A stretch of 50,551 bases of DNA from NCBI RefSeq assembly GCF_007989085.1, contig NZ_BJVJ01000045.1:1-50551 (forward strand), in the 5' to 3' direction. A program made the position numbers and the translations under genes. Below the pieces are notes generated by a model. It ran no database searches, had not been told where the DNA came from, and saw only the letters and a list, made by a program, of their open reading frames with translations. The stretch is from Pseudonocardia sulfidoxydans NBRC 16205. GTDB lineage: Bacteria; Actinomycetota; Actinomycetes; Mycobacteriales; Pseudonocardiaceae. Positions 7,774 to 16,743 of the stretch are shown here, piece after piece; the first letter of the stretch is position 1; every line of letters begins with the position of its first letter.

Positions 7774-8433
7774 TCAGCTGTGCGCGCTGCCGTTCGCGAA
7801 ATGCGCCACCATCGCGTCGCGGGCGCCGGCCAGGTGGGCGTGCATCCGTTCCTGCGCCTGCGCGCCGTCGTGGTTTCCGAGGGCCTCGAGCACGGCGTCG
7901 TGTTCGGCGACGATCCGGTCGCGGCCGAGGATCAGCCGGGACTGGACCATCGACAGATGGATCTCGCCGCTCAGGCGCTCGTAGTGCGCGGCCAGGCGCG
8001 GGCTGCCCACGGCGTCGACCAGCGCGCGGTGAAAACGCAGGTCGGCGTCGACGAAGGCGCTGTGGGCAGCGGTGGCGGCGATCTCGCGCAGGTCGTCGAC
8101 CGCCTGGGCGGCCGCTGTCAGGGGTGCGGCCCGACCTGCCACGAGGCGCACGGCCTCGAGCTCGAGCGGCATCCGCACGAGGAAGAGATCCTCGACGTCG
8201 GCAGCGGCCAGGCGCGGCACCCGGGCAGGTTGCTGGCGACCGGACCGACGCAGCAGGCCTTCGCGCTCCAGTTGCGTGATCGCGACCCGGGCGGTGGGGC
8301 GGGACACGCCGTACTCCGCGGCGATCTCGTTCTCCGACAACGCACGGTCCGGCTTCAGGTCGCCGTCGAGTATCTCGGCGCGCATCGTGGTGATCAGCGA
8401 GGTGGTCACCGTCATCGCCTTGAGCCGGCCCAC
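7774..8433 (-). CDS. GntR family (FadR/FCD subgroup) transcriptional regulator
   Basis: A 219-residue regulator. The N-terminal winged helix contains LSENEIAAEYGVSRPTARVA and LEREGLLRR, and the C-terminal all-helical FCD domain contains FLVRMPLELEAVRLVA, DLRFHRALV and EHDAVLEAL. Asp and His residues spaced as in metal-binding FCD domains suggest a carboxylate ligand. A GTG at 8433 is reported, but the ATG at 8415 is almost as good since neither has a clear ribosome site. The gene is divergent from the FAD/Fe-S 2-hydroxyacid dehydrogenase, and a textbook FadR-class operator lies between. It probably derepresses when a 2-hydroxyacid such as lactate is bound (inference by analogy with LldR). Confidence 0.88.
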   Translation of the reverse strand: MGRLKAMTVTTSLITTMRAEILDGDLKPDRALSENEIAAEYGVSRPTARVAITQLEREGLLRRSGRQQPARVPRLAAADVEDLFLVRMPLELEAVRLVAGRAAPLTAAAQAVDDLREIAATAAHSAFVDADLRFHRALVDAVGSPRLAAHYERLSGEIHLSMVQSRLILGRDRIVAEHDAVLEALGNHDGAQAQERMHAHLAGARDAMVAHFANGSAHS

Positions 8434-8500
8434 ACGCTCCCGCTTTCGTCGACGCTCTGCGACGGTCAGGTTAGCCGAGCCGCCGGGAGGCGGACCGCGG

Positions 8501-8538
8501 TTGACCCGCGCGGCTCATTGTCATACAACTAGACAATG
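8501..8538 (+). promoter_or_regulatory. GntR operator overlapping a leaderless promoter
   Basis: TTGACC (8501-8506), 17 bp, then TACAAC (8524-8529) form a promoter whose start point would fall at about 8536, exactly on the ATG of the dehydrogenase. TTGTCATACAA (8518-8528) matches the FadR-subfamily consensus TNGTNNNACNA at every fixed position. A wider repeat CATTGTC (8516-8522) / GACAATG (8532-8538) includes the start codon. No ribosome site is visible. Confidence 0.65.
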
Positions 8539-11400
8539 CTGCGCAGCCGAAGCCCCCGATCCGACGCCGGGACGACGACGTCGTTGCAGCCTCTGCAGGA
8601 AGCCCTCCGCGACGGCGGCTCCGTCCACGACCGCCTCTCGGACCGGCTGTCGCACGCCCACGACGCCTCGCACTTCCGTCTCGTACCGGCGGCCGTCGCA
8701 CGCCCGCACGACGCGACGGCGGTTGGGCGCCTGTTCGCCGCGGCCAAGACCGTCGGCCTCCCGCTGACCTTCCGATCCGGCGGCACGAGCCTGTCCGGCC
8801 AGGCCGGAACCACCGGCGTCCTCGTCGACACGCGAGCACGTTTCCGCAGCATCGAGATCCTCGACGGCGGCCTCCGGGTCCGGGTCGGGCCCGGCGCCAC
8901 GATCCGCCAGGTCAACGCCGCACTCGCCCGATTCGGACGCAAGCTCGGGCCCGACCCGGCGAGCGAGGTCGCCTGCACCGTGGGCGGTGTCGTCGCCAAC
9001 AACTCCAGCGGAATGGCCTGCGGGACCGCCGCCAACAGCTACGCGACCCTCGAGTCGATGGTCGTCGTCCTGCCGTCCGGCACCGTCGTCGACACCGGTG
9101 CACCGGACGCGGACGCGACACTGCGGGCGCTCGAACCCGAACTCCATGCCGGACTCGGCCGGCTTCGTGACCGCGTCCGCGGCTCCAGCGACCTGCGGGC
9201 CGACATCACCCGACAGTTCTCGATGAAGAACACGATGGGCTACGGCATCAACGCGCTCGTCGACTTCGCCGAGCCGGCCGACATCCTGGCCCACCTCGTC
9301 GTCGGCAGCGAAGGCACGCTCGCGTTCATCGCCTCCGTCGTGCTCCGGACCGTCCCGGCACTGCCCCACGCCCGCACCGGACTGCTGATCTTCGAGAACC
9401 TGTCCGCCGCCACCGGTGCGCTCCCCGATCTGGTCGACTCGGCACCGACCGCCATCGAACTCCTCGACGCCACCTCGCTGCGGGTCGGGCAACGCGACTC
9501 CGCCGCAGGCGACATGCTGCGCGGCCTCGCCGTGAAGGAGCATGCCGCGTTGCTCGTGGAGTACCAGGCCGCGACCGCCGCAGAGGTCGACGAGCTCGCC
9601 GCCGCCGCCCGGTCCACCATCGAGAAGCTGCCGGTCGCCGGGCCCCGCCGGCTCAGCGCGGACGCGGCCGGCCGCGCCGACATGTGGCACATCCGCAAAG
9701 GCCTCTACGCGATGGTCGCCGAGGCTCGGCCGAGCGGCACGACGGCGCTGCTCGAAGACGTCGTGGTCCCGGTACCGCAGCTCCTGCCCACCTGCCGGCA
9801 GCTCACGGCCCTGTTCGACCGCCACGGCTACCGCGACGCCGTCGTCTTCGGCCACGCCAAGGACGGCAACATCCACTTCATGCTCACCGAGCAGCTCGCC
9901 GGCGAGCATGCCTCGCTCGACCGGTTCCGACGCTTCACCGACGACATGGTCGACCTCGTCCTCGACCAGGGCGGGTCCCTCAAGGCCGAGCACGGCACCG
10001 GCCGGATGATGGCGCCGTTCGTCCGCCGCCAGTACGGCGACGAGCTCTACGCCGTCATGTGCGAGATCAAACGGCTCTGCGACCCCGACAACGTGCTCAA
10101 CCCCGGCGTCGTGATCTCCGACGACGCCCAGGCCCACCTGCGCGACCTCAAGACCGCGCCGACGATCGAGCCCGAAGCCGACCGCTGCGTCGAGTGCGGG
10201 TTCTGCGAACCCGTCTGCCCCAGCCGCGACCTGACCACCACACCTCGCCAGCGCATCGTCCTGCGCCGCGAGATCGAACGGGCGCACCTCGACGGCGACA
10301 GCGACCTCGCGGCCCGGCTCGAGGCCGAGTACACCTACGACGCCGTCGAGACGTGCGCCGCGGACGGGATGTGCCAGACCGTCTGCCCCGTCACGATCAA
10401 CACGGGCGATCTCGTGAAGCGGCTCCGGTCCGACCGGGCCGGACGCGCATCCGCAACCGCGTGGAAGGCCGCGGCGCGCCACTGGGGCGTCGCGACCCGC
10501 GCCGCGTCCACGGCCCTGACGGTCGCGGCCGCGCTGCCGGCCCCGGCGGTCGAGGCGGCCGGCCGGGTGGGCCGCGCCGTCGCCGGCCACGAGACCGTTC
10601 CGCTGTGGTCCCCGGACCTGCCTGCAGGAGGGAGGGGCACCGATCCCGCGGCCACACACGCCCCCGCGGACCACACCGCCGACGCCGTCTTCTTCCCCTC
10701 GTGCACCGGCACGATGTTCGGTCCCGCCACGCCGGGTACACCGGGGGCCTCCGCAGCGTTCACCGCCCTGTGCCGGCGCGCCGGGATCACCCTGCGGCTG
10801 CCGCCCGCGGCGGCCCGCCTCTGCTGCGGCACCCCGTGGCGGTCCAAGGGCATGAGCGGCGGCTACGACGAGATGGCCGCCCGGGTCCTCCCGGCGATCT
10901 GGGAGGCCACCTCGAACGGGCAGCTACCCGTCGTCACCGACGCGTCGTCGTGCACAGAAGGAGTCCGGCAGCTGGTGCAGCACGCCGGCGAGCGCTACCA
11001 CTCGATCGAGGTCGTCGACGCGGTCGAGTTCTGCGCCGCGCGGGTGCTGCCGCGCCTGACCGTGACCGCACCCTTCGCCGACGTCGCGCTGCATCCCACG
11101 TGTTCGGCCACGCGAATGGGTCTGCTCCCCGAGCTGCGCGCCGTCGCCGATGCCGTCGCGGCGACGGTGCACGTCGCGCAGAGCTGGGGATGCTGCGGCT
11201 TCGCAGGCGACCGCGGACTCCTGCACCCGGAGCTCACCGCGTCCGCGACACGCGAGCAGGCAGCCGAGATCACCGCCGAGGCGCACGAGGCCTACGCCTC
11301 CTGCAACCGCACCTGTGAGCTCGGGATGACCCGCGCCACCGGGCAGCCCTACGTCCACGTCCTGGAGCTGCTCGAGCAGGCCACGCGACCCCCGGAATGA
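8536..11400 (+). CDS. FAD- and 4Fe-4S-containing 2-hydroxyacid (D-lactate type) dehydrogenase
   Basis: A 954-residue three-part flavoprotein of the DLD-II/YdiJ type. Residues about 45-270 are an FAD-binding PCMH domain (FRSGGTSLSGQA, CTVGGVVANNSSGMACG), and about 290-540 the FAD-oxidase C-terminal domain (VVFGHAKDGNIHFML, EHGTGRMMAPFV). Near 555-630 are ferredoxin-like motifs CVECGFCEPVCP and CAADGMCQTVCP; the second has Asp in place of one Cys, as in related proteins. The C-terminal CCG part has LCCGTPW and WGCCGFAGDRG. It probably oxidises a 2-hydroxyacid and passes electrons to quinone at the membrane. The ATG lies on the predicted transcription start, so the mRNA is likely leaderless. Confidence 0.88.
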   Translation: MLRSRSPRSDAGTTTSLQPLQEALRDGGSVHDRLSDRLSHAHDASHFRLVPAAVARPHDATAVGRLFAAAKTVGLPLTFRSGGTSLSGQAGTTGVLVDTRARFRSIEILDGGLRVRVGPGATIRQVNAALARFGRKLGPDPASEVACTVGGVVANNSSGMACGTAANSYATLESMVVVLPSGTVVDTGAPDADATLRALEPELHAGLGRLRDRVRGSSDLRADITRQFSMKNTMGYGINALVDFAEPADILAHLVVGSEGTLAFIASVVLRTVPALPHARTGLLIFENLSAATGALPDLVDSAPTAIELLDATSLRVGQRDSAAGDMLRGLAVKEHAALLVEYQAATAAEVDELAAAARSTIEKLPVAGPRRLSADAAGRADMWHIRKGLYAMVAEARPSGTTALLEDVVVPVPQLLPTCRQLTALFDRHGYRDAVVFGHAKDGNIHFMLTEQLAGEHASLDRFRRFTDDMVDLVLDQGGSLKAEHGTGRMMAPFVRRQYGDELYAVMCEIKRLCDPDNVLNPGVVISDDAQAHLRDLKTAPTIEPEADRCVECGFCEPVCPSRDLTTTPRQRIVLRREIERAHLDGDSDLAARLEAEYTYDAVETCAADGMCQTVCPVTINTGDLVKRLRSDRAGRASATAWKAAARHWGVATRAASTALTVAAALPAPAVEAAGRVGRAVAGHETVPLWSPDLPAGGRGTDPAATHAPADHTADAVFFPSCTGTMFGPATPGTPGASAAFTALCRRAGITLRLPPAAARLCCGTPWRSKGMSGGYDEMAARVLPAIWEATSNGQLPVVTDASSCTEGVRQLVQHAGERYHSIEVVDAVEFCAARVLPRLTVTAPFADVALHPTCSATRMGLLPELRAVADAVAATVHVAQSWGCCGFAGDRGLLHPELTASATREQAAEITAEAHEAYASCNRTCELGMTRATGQPYVHVLELLEQATRPPE

Positions 11401-11419
11401 ACGCGGTGCCCGCAGGACA

Positions 11420-13195
11420 CTAGCGCTGGGCCGCGTCGCTCGGGTCGATCCCGAAGGCGTGCAGCTTGCGATAGAGCGACGACCGCGACATGCCGAGTTT
11501 CGCCGCCGCGCTCTTGCGGTTCCCGTCCGTGTCGACGAGAGCCGCGACGATCGCGTCGCGTTCGAGGGACTCGATCGGTGACAGAGCTCTACGGCTGGTC
11601 GTCGACGACGTCGGGGGCAGGTCCTCGCGTCGGACGACGCCGACGGGGCGCCGCCGCAGGGCAGCGGCCAGCACGGTGCGGAGTTCGGTGACGTTGCCGG
11701 TCCAGGCCTTGCGCGCCAACGTGTTCATGGCGTCTTCGCTGCACGCCGAGCCCCGGCCGGGGGCGAGCTGCTCGAGCAGCGCGGGCACGATCTGCTCGAG
11801 GTCCTCGATGCGGTGACGAAGCGGCGCCACCGTGACGGTGGAGTCGAAGCGCCGCAGCAGGTGCTCCGGCACGTCGCCGAGGCTTGCGGCGGTCGCGACC
11901 ACCCACGGCGCCGGCCGCTGCGCGAGCAGGTCGTCGACGAGCGCATCCAGCTGCAGCACGTGGCGGGGATCGATGCGGTCGAGATGTCGCAGCACGACGG
12001 TCTGCAGTGGCGCCGGGCCGCGCAGCCCCAGATCGGCCGGGGACCAGGGGACCGCGGCATCGCAGTCGACGAGGACGAACCGCCCGGTCGAGTGGGCGGA
12101 CAGGTGAACACCACGGACCAGGGTCGTCTTGCCCACCCCGGCTTCTCCGGACACGAGCAGCGGGAGCCGGCGCGCCGCAGCCTCCCGCGCGTCGGCCGAC
12201 GCATCCACCCACGCAGGCGACTGCCCCGCGGCGCCGGGAAGGGTGACGGGCACGGACCTCTGGGCCGGGCGAGGCCGCGGGTGCGGCTCCTGCAGACGCA
12301 GCTCGAACACCGTTCCGGCCTGGGCGGAACCGTGAACGACGGGGTGGCACCGGACCTGGGCCCAGCTTCCCTCGGCCAGCGACATCCCCAGCGGTGTGTC
12401 GGGGGTGTCCGCGGGCAGCTCGGTCGCCATCGCGCGCAGCAGCGCCTCGTCGGTGGGAGTCAGGAGCGCCGACGCACGCTGGTTGGCCATCACGACGTCG
12501 CCGCACACCGACAGGACCGCTCCCGTGCTGCGACGCGACACGGACAGGAACGCCTCGAGCACCACGCGCTGCCGTTCGCTCCCGTCGTCCAGGAGCAGCC
12601 GTTCGATGTCGAGCGCGGCCTCCTGGACGAGGACCCGCATCATCGGGTGAGCGTCCTCGGCGAGACAGCTGAGGTCGATCAGGCCCTCGATCCGCCGCGT
12701 GAGCGGGTTGCGGATCGGCGCTCCGGCGCAGGCGAAGGCGATGCTGCGTTCGTTGAAGTGCTCCGGCCCGGACACGAAAACCGGCCGGCCCTCTTCGAGC
12801 GCCGTCCCGACGCCGTTGGTACCGACGTGCGCTTCGGCATAGCAGAAGCCGGGCGCGAAGTAGACACCGTCGAAGATGCGGGTGAGCCGACGTTCACTGT
12901 CCTCGCGCTGCAGCAGCCGACCGCGCTCGTCGGTGAGCACGATGCTGACGGGGATGCCGGCGAGCCGGTCGTGCAAGCGCTTGATGACGGGGGTGGCGCA
13001 CCGCACCAGCCGGCTGCGCAGGTCCAGCGCGTCGCCGTACGGGACGTGCGGAGTGCCGATGTCCACACCGGCGAAGCGGGAGCGGCGCCACGAGGTGAGA
13101 ATGGCGTCCTCGACCGCGGCGTCGGCCACCGCGCCGGAGGTCAGGAACTCCGCGCGAGCCCTGGCGACCTGCCGTCTCCGATCGGGTGTGGGCAT
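11420..13195 (-). CDS. GAF-AAA-Fis transcriptional regulator, AcoR-like, without sigma-54 motif
   Basis: A 591-residue regulator starting at the ATG at 13195 (AAGGGG 8 nt upstream). The N-terminal region to about residue 220 is a GAF-type sensor (GFCYAEAHVGTNGVGTALEEG and a PIRNPLTRRIEGLIDLS segment typical of AcoR-like proteins). A degenerate AAA+ domain follows with Walker A GEAGVGKTTL near residue 345. No GAFTGA loop is present, so it should not contact sigma-54. The C-terminus is a Fis helix-turn-helix (RKSAAAKLGMSRSSLYRKL). It follows nicD on the same strand after 107 bp and is the best candidate for binding the 23-bp palindrome at 16744-16766 and activating both pyridine-pathway arms. 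Confidence 0.88.
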   Translation of the reverse strand: MPTPDRRRQVARARAEFLTSGAVADAAVEDAILTSWRRSRFAGVDIGTPHVPYGDALDLRSRLVRCATPVIKRLHDRLAGIPVSIVLTDERGRLLQREDSERRLTRIFDGVYFAPGFCYAEAHVGTNGVGTALEEGRPVFVSGPEHFNERSIAFACAGAPIRNPLTRRIEGLIDLSCLAEDAHPMMRVLVQEAALDIERLLLDDGSERQRVVLEAFLSVSRRSTGAVLSVCGDVVMANQRASALLTPTDEALLRAMATELPADTPDTPLGMSLAEGSWAQVRCHPVVHGSAQAGTVFELRLQEPHPRPRPAQRSVPVTLPGAAGQSPAWVDASADAREAAARRLPLLVSGEAGVGKTTLVRGVHLSAHSTGRFVLVDCDAAVPWSPADLGLRGPAPLQTVVLRHLDRIDPRHVLQLDALVDDLLAQRPAPWVVATAASLGDVPEHLLRRFDSTVTVAPLRHRIEDLEQIVPALLEQLAPGRGSACSEDAMNTLARKAWTGNVTELRTVLAAALRRRPVGVVRREDLPPTSSTTSRRALSPIESLERDAIVAALVDTDGNRKSAAAKLGMSRSSLYRKLHAFGIDPSDAAQR

Positions 13196-13302
13196 GACGG
13201 AACCCCTTTTCAGCAGGGCAAATGTAGCTTGCGGCGACGAGCGTGCCCAGCTCCGTTCGGCCGATTGCCGCCGCGTCGCGCTGCCGTCGAGTTGTGCGGC
13301 CG

Positions 13303-14163
13303 TCACAGCTCGTCGGTGCCGACGAGGCGTTCGAGCACCTGGCGTAGGGCCGTGCGGGCGAGGCCGGGTTCGTCCCAGAAGACCATGTGCCCGGCACCGG
13401 GGACCGCGAGGAGCGAGGCTCGCGGGTTGCGGCGGGTGAGCTCGGCGATGCTGTCGGCAGGGACGACGGGGCTGTCCGCGCCGTGGATCAGGACGGTGGG
13501 CGCGGGGACGTCGGGCCAGGTGTCGAAGAAGTCCTCGGTTTCGAAGCCACGATGGGTCGCCACGATCGCGTCGACGTCGCAGGTGCCCAGCCATCGTGCC
13601 CGGAGCTCCTGCTCGCGCCGCGGCCAGCGTGGCCAGGAGCGCGCCACCTCGTCGGCGCTCGTGCCGCGGTGCGCCTGCGCGATCTGGCCGAGGAACGCCT
13701 CGACGGTGGTGGGATACGGACCGCGCTGGGGCCCGCTCAGCGGGGGGTCGACGAGGACGCTCGCCCGCAGGGGGGTGCCGCGTGCGGCGGTGACCGCGGC
13801 GATCCTCGCCCCCATCGAGTGGCCGAGCAGCACGGGCCGCGTCAGGTCCAGTCCCTCGATCACCGCGACGGTGTCGTCGGCGTAGTCCCCGAGCGCGTAG
13901 GAGGGGCCGCTGTCGGAGAACCCGCGGCCACGTACGTCAACGACGAAGGGGTGGACGATGTCGGTCAGCTCGCGGGCGACGAAGTCCATCGTGATCGCCG
14001 GGCTCGTGATCCCGGGGATCATCACGAGCGGTGCGCCGGCGCCCCCGTAGTCCAGGACGTGCAGGCGGATGCCGCCGGAGCGGACCCAGCGGGAGGTGGC
14101 GGGCACCTCTGCCAGGTCGGCGACGGCGGCCTGCGTCACCGTGCGGACGGGTGCGGCGGTCAC
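13303..14163 (-). CDS. nicD: N-formylmaleamate deformylase (alpha/beta hydrolase)
   Basis: A 286-residue alpha/beta hydrolase whose GTG start at 14163 overlaps the nicF stop by 4 bp (GTGA). The nucleophile is Ser116 in GHSMG and the catalytic His is His259 in PGAGHMVFWDEP. Asp139, 23 residues after the Ser, fits the unusual early acid reported for NicD of Pseudomonas putida (Ser101/Asp125/His245, from memory); here the spacings are almost identical. The family hydrolyses N-formylmaleamate to maleamate and formate. Placement as fourth gene of nicX-nicE-nicF-nicD makes the assignment strong. Confidence 0.9.
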   Translation of the reverse strand: MTAAPVRTVTQAAVADLAEVPATSRWVRSGGIRLHVLDYGGAGAPLVMIPGITSPAITMDFVARELTDIVHPFVVDVRGRGFSDSGPSYALGDYADDTVAVIEGLDLTRPVLLGHSMGARIAAVTAARGTPLRASVLVDPPLSGPQRGPYPTTVEAFLGQIAQAHRGTSADEVARSWPRWPRREQELRARWLGTCDVDAIVATHRGFETEDFFDTWPDVPAPTVLIHGADSPVVPADSIAELTRRNPRASLLAVPGAGHMVFWDEPGLARTALRQVLERLVGTDEL

Positions 14164-14825
14164 CTGGCCACCCCTTTCGTGAGCGCTTGCAGGTAGGACG
14201 TCGCCGTGTCGAGGTCGATGACGTCGCCGTACTTCGCCTGGATGTCGAACAGGTTGGCCTCGTGTGGCCCGGGGGCGCGGTCGCCGACACACTCGCGGGG
14301 GACGAGGACGGAGAATCCGCTCTGCACGGCGTCGACAGCTGTCGCCCGCACGCAGCCGCTGGTCGTGGCGCCGCACAGCAGCACGGTGTCGACGTGCAGG
14401 CCGCACAGCAACGACGTGAGGGTGGTACCGAAGAAGGCGGACGCGCCCTTCTTCGTGACGAGGTGGTCGCGAGGGTCGACGGGCAGGCGTGGGTCGAGAG
14501 CGACGGCGGGCGTGCCTTCGCGCAGGACGCGCATCCCGGGCGCCTTGGTCAACCAGGTGACTGCGTCGCCGTCGGCCTCGGCAGCGGTGTAGGCGATCGT
14601 GGTGTACACGACGGGCACCTGCGCGCAGCGTCCGTGACGGATCAGCGCCGTCGTGGCCGCGACGACGTCGGTGAGGTCGGCACCGGACGGGTAGCCGGGG
14701 TCGGTGAAGCCGTTGGTCAGGTCGACCACGACGATGGCGGGCCGGGACCCGCGGCGCACCGCCTCCCCGAAGCCGGCCGCGGCGTAGGTCTGGTCGGTGC
14801 CCGGCCCGTACACGGCGTCGGTCAC
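14160..14825 (-). CDS. nicF: maleamate amidohydrolase (isochorismatase family)
   Basis: A 221-residue cysteine hydrolase. The triad is visible as Asp35 (VVDLTNGF), a Lys at 125/126 (VTKKGASAFFGT) and Cys158 (CGATTSGCVRATAVDA). Among isochorismatase-like enzymes this pattern fits N-carbamoylsarcosine and maleamate amidases. The GTG start at 14825 overlaps the nicE stop by 4 bp, and the stop overlaps the nicD start. It should convert maleamate to maleate and ammonia in the cytoplasm, the step before maleate isomerase. On sequence alone other amide substrates would be possible; the operon settles it. Confidence 0.9.
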   Translation of the reverse strand: MTDAVYGPGTDQTYAAAGFGEAVRRGSRPAIVVVDLTNGFTDPGYPSGADLTDVVAATTALIRHGRCAQVPVVYTTIAYTAAEADGDAVTWLTKAPGMRVLREGTPAVALDPRLPVDPRDHLVTKKGASAFFGTTLTSLLCGLHVDTVLLCGATTSGCVRATAVDAVQSGFSVLVPRECVGDRAPGPHEANLFDIQAKYGDVIDLDTATSYLQALTKGVAR

Positions 14826-15589
14826 GGGCGTACCCCGGCGAGCAACCTGCCTGCGCCGGGGACCTCGGGTGGTAGCCCGAGCTCCTGGAGGATCCGGTAG
14901 GTGGTCGCCGTTGCCGCGGACAGCACCGGGATGCCGAGCTCGTCCTCCACGGGTTGGATCGCGGGCAGCGAGGGCATCTGCACGCAGGCCGAGAGGACGA
15001 GGGCCTCGGCACGCGACAGGTCGAGCTCCCTGCGACGGGTGCGCAGGTCCGCGGGGTCGAGACGGGCCACCGCGAGGTTGTCGGGAACCTCCAGCGACAG
15101 GGAGTCGACGACCTCGATGCCGGCCGACTCGAGGTACTCGACCACGGCCTGGGTCAGCGGCTTCATGTACGGGGTGATGATCGCGACCCGGGACACCCCG
15201 AGGGCGCCGATCGCGGCGAGCAGCGCTCCGGCGGAGGAGATCACGGGCGCGGTCGAGCCTTCGGCCCGCAGCGCCGCGGTGATCGACTCCTCCGCGGTGC
15301 AGTGATATCCGGGTCCCTGCGCCATGATCGCGACGAGGCAGGCGGTGGCGACGACGTCGGGGCGGGCGTCGGCGAGCTCGGTGGCCGCCCGCTCGGCCTG
15401 CGCGTTCATCGCGCGCAGCTGGTCGGGGGTGACGTGCTGCATCCGGGCGCGTGCGGCGTGGAAGACGAACCGGTCGCCCGGGTGGGCATGCTCACGGGCG
15501 CGCAGCATCCGGGGGAGCTCGGTCTCCATGGTGAGGTTCGAGCTGGGCACGATCAGGCCCACATGGTGGTCGCGGTGTTCGGCGGTCAT
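14822..15589 (-). CDS. nicE: maleate cis-trans isomerase (Asp/Glu racemase fold)
   Basis: A 255-residue maleate isomerase. The two active-site cysteines are Cys84 (VVATACLVAIMAQGPGYH) and Cys202 (LSACVQMPSL), each in the context usual for this family, with the N-terminal GLIVPSSNLTMETELP segment. The ATG at 15589 overlaps the nicX stop (ATGA). It isomerises maleate to fumarate, which enters the TCA cycle, and so completes the lower pathway. In Pseudomonas putida the corresponding gene order differs; here isomerase lies directly after the ring-cleaving dioxygenase. Confidence 0.93.
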   Translation of the reverse strand: MTAEHRDHHVGLIVPSSNLTMETELPRMLRAREHAHPGDRFVFHAARARMQHVTPDQLRAMNAQAERAATELADARPDVVATACLVAIMAQGPGYHCTAEESITAALRAEGSTAPVISSAGALLAAIGALGVSRVAIITPYMKPLTQAVVEYLESAGIEVVDSLSLEVPDNLAVARLDPADLRTRRRELDLSRAEALVLSACVQMPSLPAIQPVEDELGIPVLSAATATTYRILQELGLPPEVPGAGRLLAGVRP

Positions 15590-16635
15590 CGGCGGGTCAC
15601 CGGCCGCATCTGCGCGACGGTGAGCTCCCCGGCGTCGACGACCAGCTCGTCGTCGAGGTAGAGGCTGTTGCCGCGCATCGGGATGTCGAAGTGACAGGCG
15701 GTGTCGTTGGGCCCGCCGAGCTCGTTGTTCGGGCCGATCGAGAACATGACGTTGCCGTAGAAGCTGCGCAGCTCCATGCCCATGCCGCCGCCGAACTGCG
15801 TCAGCCCGTGCCAGTGCGCACGCTCGTCGAGGCCCCAGCCGACGTGGCTCATGCCGTAGCCGCGGGGGTCGTCGAAGGAGTCGATGTAGCTGCGGAGCAG
15901 GTCGGCGTCGAGCCCGGACGATCCGGCGCCACCGCGGATGTCGCGGATGAAGCCCTCCTCGATCGTGATCTCCACCGGGGTCTGCACGTAGGTGTTGAAC
16001 GGCAGCAGGACGTCCCCGGGGGCCAGCACGATCCTGCCGTCGACCCCGTCGTCGGCGCCGCCGGTGAACACGAACGCGGCCGGCCAGTGGTCCCAGCGAC
16101 CGGGCTGGTCGGTGTAGCCGTACTCGCTCATCGTCGGGTAGACCCCGAGCCGGTAGGTGACGTCCGTGCCGTGCGGGCTGGTGATCCGCATGGTCCTCGC
16201 CTTGGCCAGCAGCTCGGCGCCGACCTCGACCCGCTCGCGCAGTTCGGCGGTCGGCATCAACCGGGCCAGCAGCGGTGCGGGCTCGACCGCGGTGAGGATC
16301 CGGGTACCGGCGGCCTGGATCTCGAACTGTTCGGGGCTGAACAGCAGGAACGTGCAGTCGACGACCATGTCGACGCTCTTGAGGGCCTCGACGGCGAGGC
16401 GGTTGTCGCGCAGCCCGGAGTCGCCGACGGCCCACGCACCCGAGGCGCTCGACGGCGCCGGCAGGCGCAGGTGGAAGCCCTGCGCGCCCAGCCTGCCGAT
16501 CGCCCACAGGAACGCGTCGGCATACTCCGCCCGATCGTTGCCCCGGGTGAGTACGGCGACGGTCTCACCCTCGTGCACCGCGGACAGGGTCAGCTGTCGG
16601 AGACAGATCTCGTTGAACAGGTTCTGGTCCATCAC
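15586..16635 (-). CDS. nicX: 2,5-dihydroxypyridine 5,6-dioxygenase
   Basis: A 349-residue extradiol-like dioxygenase of the NicX family, distantly related to M29 aminopeptidases. Iron ligands align as His264 (GMSHVGWGL), His315 and Asp317 (TACHFDIPM), against His265/His318/Asp320 of Pseudomonas putida NicX (from memory). Length is practically identical. The start is a GTG at 16635 with AGGAAGG 8 nt upstream; an ATG is the next codon. It cleaves 2,5-dihydroxypyridine with oxygen to N-formylmaleamate. It is the first gene of a tightly coupled four-gene operon and is divergent from the molybdenum hydroxylase genes. Confidence 0.93.
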   Translation of the reverse strand: MMDQNLFNEICLRQLTLSAVHEGETVAVLTRGNDRAEYADAFLWAIGRLGAQGFHLRLPAPSSASGAWAVGDSGLRDNRLAVEALKSVDMVVDCTFLLFSPEQFEIQAAGTRILTAVEPAPLLARLMPTAELRERVEVGAELLAKARTMRITSPHGTDVTYRLGVYPTMSEYGYTDQPGRWDHWPAAFVFTGGADDGVDGRIVLAPGDVLLPFNTYVQTPVEITIEEGFIRDIRGGAGSSGLDADLLRSYIDSFDDPRGYGMSHVGWGLDERAHWHGLTQFGGGMGMELRSFYGNVMFSIGPNNELGGPNDTACHFDIPMRGNSLYLDDELVVDAGELTVAQMRPVTRR

Positions 16636-16743
16636 CTATGTCACCTTCCTGGGCTCGTCGGCTGCCGGGGACGTCGAGCCGGCCCGAGCCGGGTACGCGC
16701 ACGTCGCGCCGCCGAGGTGATGACAACCGATCCGGGCCGACCC

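Noticed and set aside
8521..10674. A 717-codon minus-strand frame opposite the FAD/Fe-S dehydrogenase
   Set aside because: Antisense shadow from GC-rich codon bias; the plus-strand protein has all expected FAD, Fe-S and CCG motifs.
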